This document shows positions 1-7,543 of a DNA stretch of 40,681 nucleotides, piece after piece; position 1 is the first letter of the stretch, and each line of letters begins with the position of its first letter. Origin of the DNA: Spirochaeta sp. UBA5339 (GTDB lineage Bacteria; Spirochaetota; Spirochaetia; DSM-2461). The notes under the pieces are model-generated. The model saw only the letters and a program-made list of their open reading frames with translations, was not told where the DNA came from and ran no database searches. The translations under genes and the position numbers were made by a program. The stretch covers positions 1 to 40,681 of the forward strand of contig DHQL01000022.1 in assembly GCA_002408085.1 (NCBI GenBank). Reading direction: 5' to 3'.

Positions 1-20
1 GTCGAAAGATTGAGGGTTTT

Positions 21-1334
21 TTATTTTATAACAGGGGTATTGATCCACTTTTTTTCTGATAGTCCGATACGGGTAATGCCAGGTGCATTTATACTCTCAT
101 ATATCAGATTCAGAAAATCTCTGTCTTCGTATTCATTGCCGGGAGTTGCCATAAGCTCCTCAGGGTTGGGGATCTTCAAAAAATCCAGGCTTTCAACAAG
201 AGTTATTATTCTCCTTCGACCGTAGCGGCTGAAAACTCCCGTATGATCACGGAAATAGTCATCCTCTTCGAGAATGCTTCCCTTTACCGGAAGCATCCCC
301 CCCGGGCTCATGTGAAGCCAGCTGATATAGACATCAGGGCGGTAGAGGAAGTGGATCAGCCTGCTGACGGCGTCCTTTTTCTCTCCCTCAAGGCCCTCAA
401 AGATACCGATTCCGGAGATGCTTCCAAAAGAGGCTTCTTCCTCACTTGTAATGGTTGTTATCATACCAATATTATTGAAAAAACGAGGATCGTAGTCCGC
501 CCCTTCAAGTTCGGTGAAGTTATCTCCTGTCAGAGAGTCCGCCATTATCTTTTCCATGGCCAGATCGTCCATAAGGAAGGTGGAGTACAGGAGCATGGCT
601 GCCCTGTTCTGCATAAAAAAGTCTCTGTACCTCCAGTTAACGGCTCCGGGCGGTGTGAATCTGCTGAGGTTCTGATAGCGATCAATGGAGGTATTAAGCT
701 CTGTCTCATCAAGAGTGAAGAAATCTCCATCCTTCTTCAGATTAAATCCCTCTGCCGAAGCGATATGAAGAAAGCACTGTTCCAGATAACTGTCCTTATC
801 CTTACCAATAATGATCCCGTAACGGCCGTTTTCCGGGCTGTAAAAGCTCTCTGCAGCACTAAGAATATCCTCTACTTTACCGGGTGGCTGCAGACCCTTT
901 TCCCCAAACCAGTCTTTTCTGTACCAGAGAACCTGAAGCCATGCGGAATAGGGCAGTCCAAAACAGCCTTCTGTACCGGTAAAGGCTTCAACAGTGCCTT
1001 TGTACATGTCATTACCAAGGGTATTCATCAGCTGACAGGTAAAACTGTGGTCCATTCCCCGTCTGTAGGAGAGGCGCATAAGAAGCCTTGAATCGGCCAT
1101 TATCAGGTGAGGATCTATATTTCTTCCGGTCTGCAGTATGTCATCCGGAAGGTCGTTCTCATTATAGAAGATCAAGTCTACTTCTATTCCCGGGTTTTCC
1201 AGCTCAAAGGCATCCATAAGATAGCGGATCACAGCCTGTTGTTCAGTATCAGCGTTTGAGCTCAAAAAATTAATTGTTTCAACAGCCCAGGTTCTGGAGG
1301 CTAGAAAAACCAAGGCTATTATCGTTTTTTTCAT
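21..1334 (-). CDS. Extracellular solute-binding protein (family 1), orphan
   Basis: A 437-residue protein with an N-terminal hydrophobic export signal (about residues 1-17, ending near WAVE) followed by a fold typical of ABC sugar-type solute-binding proteins (about 400-440 residues). It should bind a small solute, probably a carbohydrate, outside the inner membrane. No permease or ATPase gene is adjacent. Instead its ATG overlaps the stop of the upstream adenylate cyclase gene by one base (TAATG), so the two are translationally coupled. This suggests it may act as a ligand-presenting sensor subunit for the cyclase, though a transporter elsewhere in the genome is equally possible. The substrate cannot be read from sequence. 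The family call is firm and the sensory role is inference. Confidence 0.82.
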   Translation of the reverse strand: MKKTIIALVFLASRTWAVETINFLSSNADTEQQAVIRYLMDAFELENPGIEVDLIFYNENDLPDDILQTGRNIDPHLIMADSRLLMRLSYRRGMDHSFTCQLMNTLGNDMYKGTVEAFTGTEGCFGLPYSAWLQVLWYRKDWFGEKGLQPPGKVEDILSAAESFYSPENGRYGIIIGKDKDSYLEQCFLHIASAEGFNLKKDGDFFTLDETELNTSIDRYQNLSRFTPPGAVNWRYRDFFMQNRAAMLLYSTFLMDDLAMEKIMADSLTGDNFTELEGADYDPRFFNNIGMITTITSEEEASFGSISGIGIFEGLEGEKKDAVSRLIHFLYRPDVYISWLHMSPGGMLPVKGSILEEDDYFRDHTGVFSRYGRRRIITLVESLDFLKIPNPEELMATPGNEYEDRDFLNLIYESINAPGITRIGLSEKKWINTPVIK

Positions 1335-3448
1335 TATTTCTCCCTGAGTACTCTAATGCCTGACCAGTCTTTGCCAGGAGGATTCTGCATCATCCTTTGG
1401 CACTCTTCTATATAGCTGCGGCTCTGACTGCTTTCCCTGATCTCAAAGGATTTCTGAAATGCAAGGATGGCATCATCCCATTTTCTGTCATGAAAAAGGT
1501 TGAACCCCAATTCGAAAACCTCTATCTGTTCAATGACTTCCGGTTCGGCCAGTTCTCTTTCGTCAATAAGTTCATAGATCAGCTGTTCTCTTGTCTTTCC
1601 TTTTACAATAACCTTGGCGACGGGTCTCAGGATAAAATCCTCTTCAACATGACGGGCCAGGTGCTCGGAAATCAGAATCTCCGTTCCATAAAGCTTGTTC
1701 ACACCCTCAAGTCGGCTGGCATTGTTGACGATGTCTCCGATTACTGTATAGTTCATCCTGTCCATGGAGCCCACATTACCCACCACTGCCAGACCCGTAT
1801 CCAGACCAATCCGGGTACGAAAAACAAGTTTCTTTCTGATTTCCTGTTCATCTGCGAAGGCATTCAGTTCCTTCTTCAGTTCCAGAGCTGCACGGCAGGC
1901 GTTTTTGATATGGTCAGGGTCCTGCTGCGGGGCGTTCCATATGGCCATAACTGCATCTCCAATATACTTGTCAACCAGGCCGTTGTTCCGCCTTATAATG
2001 TCAGTGCTTTTATGGAAATATACTGAGAGTTCCTCCATAAGGGTTTGGGGCGGACAGTTTTCAGAAATACCTGTGAAGTCGGCAATATCGGTAAACATCA
2101 CCGTTACCTCTCTGTTATCTCCACCGATGGTGATATCCCTGTTATCCTCAAGGAGGTGGGTAACAAGGCGGGAGGGGACATATTTATTGAAGTGACGAAG
2201 ACCTCGTTTCATTACGGCCATCTCCTCTGTCAGGTCGTTGATCTCCTTTATTCCTGTGGATATCTCAATATCCTCCTGAAAATCACGTTTTGCTATAATA
2301 TTTGCCTCCCGGGCCAGATCTTTGATGGGCAGACTGATTCTTGAGGCAATATAGATAATCAAAGGGACGGAGAGAACAAAGAGCAGAAGAGCGTAAAAGA
2401 GGTTCATCAGGCTTTCATAGGCCAGGGGGCCGAGGATTTCATTCTTTGACATCCCGAGAAGGATGTACTCTTTACTGTTAAACTGATCTGCAGCTGCCAT
2501 GATCTTTACAAGATAGGGAACATTATCAACTTCAACTGTCAGGGTGTTCCTGTCCTCCAGCCCATCTCTTTCAAGTATTGCGGCAATCTGAGCGACCAGG
2601 GGGTCATGGCTGTTTACCATCAGAGGATGCCTGTCTCCGGAAAACTGGTCTGCTGATCTGGCAGAGGCAATGATCTGAAGATCCTCATTAAAGAGAACTA
2701 TTCTGCTGTTCCTGCTGCTCCTCATCTGTTCAAGATAGTCGGAAATCTCACTAAGCAGTATATCAACACCATATACTCCGGGGACTGCTCCTTCGATAGG
2801 GACAGAGACGGTTATACCCGGTTCGCCGGAGTTGTCAAAGATATAGGGAAGAGACTTGCTGACTCCCTCCTCTTCCACTGCCGATTTGTACCATCCCCGC
2901 TCCCTTGGGTCATAGCTTACCCCTTTCTCCTTAAAAGACCCGATAGTCTGTCCGCTTTCGTTCAGATATCTCCATAATCGGACGGGCTCATCTTGCCCGG
3001 GAGGTGTGTACTGGCGTAGTACAGCAAAGGCAGCACTCTGTGGAGCATGTGTATTTTCTCTTTCCCCCTGGTATCCTGCCGACAGGGAGTATATGCAGAA
3101 AAAATCTCCATCCTGAAAACCGATATACTGAATTTGAACCTGTTTGTACATGCCCATGGCATTGAGCATATAGGCCTCGGCTGGATGGGTTTGGAGTGTC
3201 GGTTTGGCGGCAACCGAGGGGAGACTTCCCGCCTGATTCACGAGGTATGCCATGGGTTCGTACATATTCTCTATCTTCAGGAGAATTTGGCTGGAGGTGC
3301 TCTCCATCAAATGCTCCGCTGTACTCAAAGCCGAACGGGAATTGATAAAGTAGGTAAAGGCTGTAAGGAGGAACACTACAAGGAAAAGAGTCAGGAAGAA
3401 GCTGCTGATTATTGTCATTTTGATGGGGATCAGACGCTTTACTGCCAT
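1334..3448 (-). CDS. Membrane adenylate/guanylate cyclase with Cache sensor and HAMP
   Basis: A 704-residue class III nucleotide cyclase. Order: TM1 (about 13-34), a periplasmic dCache region with the typical DPRERGWY motif (180-187), TM2 (about 345-368), HAMP (about 369-420), cyclase homology domain (about 445-615) and a short TPR-like tail (about 645-690). The metal aspartates are D454 (FTDIADFT) and D498 (KYIGDAVMA). K494 and D572 (VIGDIVNNASRLE) are the adenine-selecting pair, so cAMP is the likely product; N576 and R579 are the transition-state residues. The catalytic set looks complete. The ATG is preceded by AAGGAG at good spacing. It is the first gene of a two-gene unit with the solute-binding protein and should convert an extracellular ligand into a cAMP signal. 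Confidence 0.9.
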   Translation of the reverse strand: MAVKRLIPIKMTIISSFFLTLFLVVFLLTAFTYFINSRSALSTAEHLMESTSSQILLKIENMYEPMAYLVNQAGSLPSVAAKPTLQTHPAEAYMLNAMGMYKQVQIQYIGFQDGDFFCIYSLSAGYQGERENTHAPQSAAFAVLRQYTPPGQDEPVRLWRYLNESGQTIGSFKEKGVSYDPRERGWYKSAVEEEGVSKSLPYIFDNSGEPGITVSVPIEGAVPGVYGVDILLSEISDYLEQMRSSRNSRIVLFNEDLQIIASARSADQFSGDRHPLMVNSHDPLVAQIAAILERDGLEDRNTLTVEVDNVPYLVKIMAAADQFNSKEYILLGMSKNEILGPLAYESLMNLFYALLLFVLSVPLIIYIASRISLPIKDLAREANIIAKRDFQEDIEISTGIKEINDLTEEMAVMKRGLRHFNKYVPSRLVTHLLEDNRDITIGGDNREVTVMFTDIADFTGISENCPPQTLMEELSVYFHKSTDIIRRNNGLVDKYIGDAVMAIWNAPQQDPDHIKNACRAALELKKELNAFADEQEIRKKLVFRTRIGLDTGLAVVGNVGSMDRMNYTVIGDIVNNASRLEGVNKLYGTEILISEHLARHVEEDFILRPVAKVIVKGKTREQLIYELIDERELAEPEVIEQIEVFELGFNLFHDRKWDDAILAFQKSFEIRESSQSRSYIEECQRMMQNPPGKDWSGIRVLREK

Positions 3449-3674
3449 GGGTAACTCCTTTTACACAGGGGAGAAAGAGATTTATCACGGGATTAATAAT
3501 AAACGAGTGAATATAAATACGCCAGCTGAAAAAATAAATTGATAAAAAAAGTATGAATTACTGAATGCAATATTGCGGAAAGGTCTGGTAAAGGGAGATA
3601 TTGTATATCCACGGGAAATAGGGCAGTGTATCAGAACAGCGTTGAAAAAGGCGGTAATCTGCCGCTTTGAAGGT

Positions 3675-4142
3675 ATGGATATAGTGAATCCGAAAGATGA
3701 GCTTCAAAAATTAATAGAGGATGAAATTCCTCTGGCCGGCAGCGGCGGATTCAAGGTGACCGAGCTGAGTACTGACAGGGTTAGGATTGGCGGTGATCTG
3801 TCTCTCAACAGAAATCATCACGGCACGGTCTTCGGAGGAAGTCAGAGTGTCGCTCTTATCCTGAGCGGCTGGGCCATGGTCCGGGAGCTTATGATGAGCA
3901 GTGATCCCGATGCCTCCATTGTGATTGCCAGTCAGACAGTCGACTACTTTTTGCCGGTGGAAGGTGACTTTGAGGCCCGCTGCAGCGCACCGGATTCTAA
4001 AGTGATTGAAGCTTTTTACAGCTCCTACCGGGAGAGAGGGAAGGCTAAGATCACTCTTACGGCAGAGCTTTACAGCCTTAAGAGCAGCCGTCCCGGATCA
4101 AGGATGTCCTGCCTCTTTGTGGCAAAGAAAACCGGCTGTTAA
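3675..4142 (+). CDS. YiiD C-terminal-type hot-dog thioesterase domain protein
   Basis: A protein of about 155 residues resembling the putative thioesterase domain found at the C-terminus of E. coli YiiD. The recognisable pattern is an N-x-x-x-T-x-F-G-G-S segment (NHHGTVFGGS) followed by a long helix and alternating beta strands, ending FVAKK. Such proteins have a hot-dog fold and are presumed to hydrolyse acyl-thioesters; the substrate is unknown. The frame stays open to a TTG at 3573, but the conserved domain begins after the ATG at 3675, which I prefer although its ribosome site (GAAGG) is very close. It stands alone, and its stop codon lies in a bidirectional terminator hairpin shared with the convergent flavoprotein gene. 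Confidence 0.6.
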   Translation: MDIVNPKDELQKLIEDEIPLAGSGGFKVTELSTDRVRIGGDLSLNRNHHGTVFGGSQSVALILSGWAMVRELMMSSDPDASIVIASQTVDYFLPVEGDFEARCSAPDSKVIEAFYSSYRERGKAKITLTAELYSLKSSRPGSRMSCLFVAKKTGC

Positions 4143-4149
4143 GCCGGTT
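4130..4149. terminator. Bidirectional terminator hairpin between convergent genes
   Basis: Perfect 8-bp stem AACCGGCT/AGCCGGTT with a GTTA loop, overlapping the thioesterase stop. On the minus strand it is followed by TTTTCTTT, so it is a good intrinsic terminator for the leftward flavoprotein gene. Confidence 0.7.
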
Positions 4150-4156
4150 AATGGAC

Positions 4157-4175
4157 GGGGGAGATGAACTCCCCC
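4157..4175. terminator. Second terminator-like hairpin
   Basis: A 7-bp stem GGGGGAG/CTCCCCC with a 5-base loop between the convergent stops. It has no strong T run of its own, so it probably acts with the neighbouring hairpin. Confidence 0.45.
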
Positions 4176-4191
4176 TGATAGTCTTGTATCC

Positions 4192-6087
4192 TTATTTTAC
4201 AAGGGCTACTGCGGATTCACCGGCGATTCTTCCCGAACCATAGGCATAACCCAGTGTGCCTCCTTCAAAGTACACATAGCTGTCGCTGTAAACACCGCTT
4301 GTCTCGGCACCTGCGGCGTAGAGACCGGGAACTGCCTTTCCGTTGTAATCTACAACCTCACAGTAGGGGTTGATCCGGATTCCTCCAAGGGTTCCCAGGA
4401 ACACGGAAGGAGTGATCTTTACGGCGTAGAGAGTTCCCTCAAGCTTTTCCAGATACTGTGAAGACTTGAAGTGATCAAGGTCCTCACCCAGTTCGGCCAG
4501 CTCGTTGTACCGGGCGATTGTGTCCGCCAGGTGGTTCATACCCAGGGCTTCGGCCAGCTCTTCGGGGCTTTCGGCTCTGACAATGGTTCCTTTTTCGATA
4601 TATTTTTCAATGTCAGGCATCACATCGGCGGGGGTGTGGCTCTGCTCGTATCTTTTGGATGTGTCCACAGTGTGACCCACCTCGATAAAGACGGTGGGAT
4701 CTGTAGCCAGCTCTCCTGCGAAGACATCGGTCAGGGCGGCGTAGCCTGATTCGGCAACCACATTGATCATTCTGCTGTCAAAGATCTCCCAGGCTGTTCT
4801 GCCGGGAAGGGATTTGAGGACGTTGGAGGACTTGATGGGTTCGAAGATAAAGGACTCTTCGTTCATAAAGCGGTTTCCGTCCACATCAACATGGAGGTAG
4901 GGGTTCAGGAGGGCTGAGTTCAGGGGAGTGGTCCAGCCTGTTCCGCCTCTGGATACACCGTAGTGCATGGTGATGGCATTGGCATAGTCCGCGTCTCCGC
5001 CGGCCTTCTGAGCCAGCTTGATACCGGTACCGATGTTGGTTCCCACACGGCTTCTGCCGAAGCCTTCGCCGAAGTACTCCGCAACCAGTTCCTCGTTTCC
5101 GCCGAAACCGCCTGTTGTCAGGATAACCGCATCGGCCTTGACTGTCAGAGTTCCGCCGTCTGCCTTTCTGGCGATAACACCGGAAACCCTGCCGTCTTCA
5201 AGGAGGATATCCTCTACCTCTGTTTCATAAAGAACCTTTCCGCCGGCATCAATAACAGACTGGTGAAGGGCCTTGATGGCCACTGTACCGCCGTCAACGT
5301 AACCGTGGAGGGTGGAGTTGGGGTGAGTCAGTTTGTGCTCGTAGTAGCCCCCTGTGGCGGGGTGGGCCAGAATCATATTGGCGCCATGGGCGATCAGCCA
5401 GTCGATGGTCTCTCCGGATCTCTGGATGATGCGGCTCAGGAGTCCGCCGTTGACCTGATAGTTTCCCGTTGCCATAAACTGATCGTAGAACCACTTGCCG
5501 TCAACTTCACGGCCCTGCTCGATCTGCTGAGTCGAGTTTGTACCAAAGGCTCCTCCCGCCTGGGTTCCCTGTCCTGCGGGAGAGGCTGTCATCTCGAGAA
5601 GGAGAGTTTCCGCACCGGCTTCAGCCGCGCTTACAGCCGCCGCAGAACCTGAGGCTCCGCCGCCGACAATAACAACACCCGTCTGAATCTCTTCATCAGG
5701 ACCCTTCTCAGTCTCTCCCTTAAGAAGGGCGGGATCGGCGCCGGCCTGGACAACACAGTCCTCTACGGCTGCCAGTACCGCTTCACTGGTCAGGGTGGCT
5801 CCGGCCAGTGCATCGATGGCCAGACTCTGGTTTTCAATAATCGCCTCGGGGAGCCGTTCAACAACGGTACCGGCAATGGCAGGAGTTTCTCCTGAGGCGT
5901 CTACCGTAATCTTTTTGATCTGCTTTTCGCTGAATTCAACTTCAACTGTAACGGGACCGTACTTACCGTCGGCCTGTGCTGTATAGTTTCCCTTGTTGAA
6001 GCTTACTCCGCTGTCCGAACCCGAACAGCTCAGGAGGGACAGGAGAAGGCTGAATAAAAGGATAATTCCTTTTGTTCTGGTTTTCAT
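4192..6087 (-). CDS. Exported lipoprotein flavoenzyme: FMN-binding domain + FAD fumarate-reductase-like domain
   Basis: 631 residues. A lipoprotein signal ends in LLSC, so C21 should be lipidated and the enzyme membrane-anchored outside the cytoplasm. Residues about 30-115 form an FMN-bind domain with the DALAGATLTS motif; T98 is the likely ApbE flavinylation site. An FAD Rossmann motif follows (VVIVGGGASGSAAA, about 138-151), with the fumarate reductase/succinate dehydrogenase flavoprotein fold to the end. This architecture matches extracellular single-subunit reductases that use an organic terminal electron acceptor (fumarate- or urocanate-reductase type). The usual HHTMGG substrate motif is replaced by FLGTLGG (about 563-569), so fumarate is unlikely and the acceptor is unknown. 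The gene is divergent from a MerR-type regulator that probably controls it. Confidence 0.85.
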   Translation of the reverse strand: MKTRTKGIILLFSLLLSLLSCSGSDSGVSFNKGNYTAQADGKYGPVTVEVEFSEKQIKKITVDASGETPAIAGTVVERLPEAIIENQSLAIDALAGATLTSEAVLAAVEDCVVQAGADPALLKGETEKGPDEEIQTGVVIVGGGASGSAAAVSAAEAGAETLLLEMTASPAGQGTQAGGAFGTNSTQQIEQGREVDGKWFYDQFMATGNYQVNGGLLSRIIQRSGETIDWLIAHGANMILAHPATGGYYEHKLTHPNSTLHGYVDGGTVAIKALHQSVIDAGGKVLYETEVEDILLEDGRVSGVIARKADGGTLTVKADAVILTTGGFGGNEELVAEYFGEGFGRSRVGTNIGTGIKLAQKAGGDADYANAITMHYGVSRGGTGWTTPLNSALLNPYLHVDVDGNRFMNEESFIFEPIKSSNVLKSLPGRTAWEIFDSRMINVVAESGYAALTDVFAGELATDPTVFIEVGHTVDTSKRYEQSHTPADVMPDIEKYIEKGTIVRAESPEELAEALGMNHLADTIARYNELAELGEDLDHFKSSQYLEKLEGTLYAVKITPSVFLGTLGGIRINPYCEVVDYNGKAVPGLYAAGAETSGVYSDSYVYFEGGTLGYAYGSGRIAGESAVALVK

Positions 6088-6122
6088 TATTTTCTTCCTT
6101 GTGTGAATATGGTAATTTCAAG

Positions 6123-6153
6123 ATTCTAATATCGGGGGCTGGACTCATGTCAA
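6123..6153 (-). promoter_or_regulatory. Putative MerR-type promoter of the flavoprotein gene
   Basis: On the minus strand TTGACA (6148-6153) and TAGAAT (6123-6128) are separated by 19 bp. A 19-bp spacer is too long for ordinary sigma70 promoters but typical of promoters that MerR proteins activate by DNA distortion, and a MerR gene starts 62 bp away in the opposite direction. No clear dyad was found inside the spacer. Confidence 0.45.
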
Positions 6154-6154
6154 A

Positions 6155-6174
6155 TTCTATAATTTTATATAGAA
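6155..6174. promoter_or_regulatory. Inverted repeat TTCTATA-N6-TATAGAA, possible operator
   Basis: A perfect 7-bp dyad with a 6-base centre in the intergenic region between the flavoprotein and MerR genes, just upstream of the putative -35 of the leftward promoter. It is a candidate regulator-binding site. AT-rich dyads also arise by chance in promoters. Confidence 0.4.
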
Positions 6175-6214
6175 AAACCGTTTATAGTGCCAAAAACATA
6201 AGCAGGAGTCATTT

Positions 6215-7036
6215 TTGAGCGAGTACAGAATAGGTGAATTTGCGAAAAAGCTGTGTGTTAGTCAGGACTTGCTGAAACATTATGAGAAGTATGAAATCCT
6301 GAGTTCAACAAAGAAGGGACCTGGAGGTTATAGATACTACGATTTCCGTCAGAGTCCGCGCATTCTATTCAGCAGGCAGCTGCAGAACTGGGGATTCTCC
6401 CTGAAGGAGATAAGCCGGATAATCAAGGGAATCTCCTGCGCCGAGACCTACGATATGCTTTCCGGGAGGCTTAAGGTCCTTAAGGAGGATCACGGGGTAC
6501 TCTTCTGGCATATCCGCTATCTGGAGTCTCTCTGCTCTCTTCTCGAAAGGGTAGAGTCCGGGAATTTTCATGGTCAGTGGTTTGTACAGAATACGGAGCC
6601 CTGTCTGTTTATTCCTCATACAAACGGATATGATTTTCTTCCTGATAATAAAAACTACAGGGCACTGCAGCGGTGGATCACCCTTCAGGGGATTACGAAG
6701 CAGGCAGCTGTTATCAGCAATATAAAGAGTGATAAACCGGCTCTGACCCATGGTTTTACCATTCCTGCAGAGGCTGCCCGTGAACTTGGCCTTGGAGAGT
6801 CCAGGCATATTGATACCATCGGCGGGGGCAGAAGTTTTATTTACAACTCCACACTTCCGGACAGGACGGACATTGACTCGGAGAGTTTTGTCAGGAGGCT
6901 GATGAATAATCCCATGGATATTGCATATAAACACAATTTTGAGCTAAGAGATTCTGCTCTGGTGATCACTCACTTTCTCAGTTCCGATGACAAGGGGCTT
7001 GCCAGACATAGAGAGCTGATCTTTTCTATTGTGTAA
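6215..7036 (+). CDS. MerR family transcriptional regulator
   Basis: 273 residues. The N-terminal 75 residues are a MerR winged helix (YRIGEFAKKLCVSQDLLKHYEKY, then GGYRYYDF and GFSLKEISRII). The remaining 200 residues form an effector domain I cannot assign confidently; it may be a GyrI-like ligand pocket. The TTG start at 6215 is chosen because AGGAG lies 6 bases upstream and the MerR motif starts immediately after it. It should be a homodimeric activator/repressor, most likely controlling the divergent exported flavoenzyme, perhaps in response to its substrate. Confidence 0.85.
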   Translation: MSEYRIGEFAKKLCVSQDLLKHYEKYEILSSTKKGPGGYRYYDFRQSPRILFSRQLQNWGFSLKEISRIIKGISCAETYDMLSGRLKVLKEDHGVLFWHIRYLESLCSLLERVESGNFHGQWFVQNTEPCLFIPHTNGYDFLPDNKNYRALQRWITLQGITKQAAVISNIKSDKPALTHGFTIPAEAARELGLGESRHIDTIGGGRSFIYNSTLPDRTDIDSESFVRRLMNNPMDIAYKHNFELRDSALVITHFLSSDDKGLARHRELIFSIV

Positions 7037-7052
7037 CGGTAACAGACTCCTG

Positions 7053-7071
7053 TAAGCCGAATTCCGGCTTA
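7053..7071 (+). terminator. Hairpin after the MerR gene
   Basis: TAAGCCG/CGGCTTA stem of 7 bp with a 5-base loop, between the MerR gene and cheD. There is no U tract, and a TATAAT (7070-7075) overlaps its 3' edge, so it may be a weak terminator or part of the cheD promoter. Confidence 0.35.
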
Positions 7072-7081
7072 TAATTGCCAT

Positions 7082-7543
7082 ATGAGTATTGCTGCAGATA
7101 TTTCGTACATTATGCCCGGAGAGATGCTGGTCTTCTCTTCTTCCCGTACCCTCAGGACGACTCTCGGTTCCTGTATAGCGGTCTGTCTCTATGATTCCCG
7201 TTTGAAAATCGGCGGGATGAACCATTTTATGTATTCCCGGTCTTCTGATCCTGAGGCGGATGACAAGTACGGAGATCATGCCGTTCCCTCCCTGATCAGA
7301 AAGATGCTGGACCAGGGCTGCCGGATATCTGATCTTAAGGCAAGTCTTGTGGGCGGGGCGGCCATGACCCATACACAGGTATCACACCCGGGACTGAAGA
7401 ATATCAAGGTCGCTGAAGAGGTCCTGAAAACCTGGGGTATACCTGTTGTTCTCAGAAATGTCGGAGGCAGCAGGGGACGGAGAGTCCGATACTCCACCGA
7501 CAGCGGTCATCTCGAAATTAAATTCCTGGATCTTGCGGCTTAA
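7082..7543 (+). CDS. cheD: Chemoreceptor glutamine deamidase CheD
   Basis: 153 residues, matching the CheD family in length and motifs: TTLGSCIAVCLYD with catalytic C31, GGMNHFM with catalytic H48, and LVGGAAM. CheD deamidates glutamines on chemoreceptors and, in several bacteria, interacts with CheC in adaptation. No ribosome binding site precedes the ATG; a TATAAT ends 6 bases before it, so a leaderless transcript is possible. Its stop overlaps the stop of the convergent MCP gene by four bases, which fits a functional pairing with that receptor. Confidence 0.93.
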   Translation: MSIAADISYIMPGEMLVFSSSRTLRTTLGSCIAVCLYDSRLKIGGMNHFMYSRSSDPEADDKYGDHAVPSLIRKMLDQGCRISDLKASLVGGAAMTHTQVSHPGLKNIKVAEEVLKTWGIPVVLRNVGGSRGRRVRYSTDSGHLEIKFLDLAA

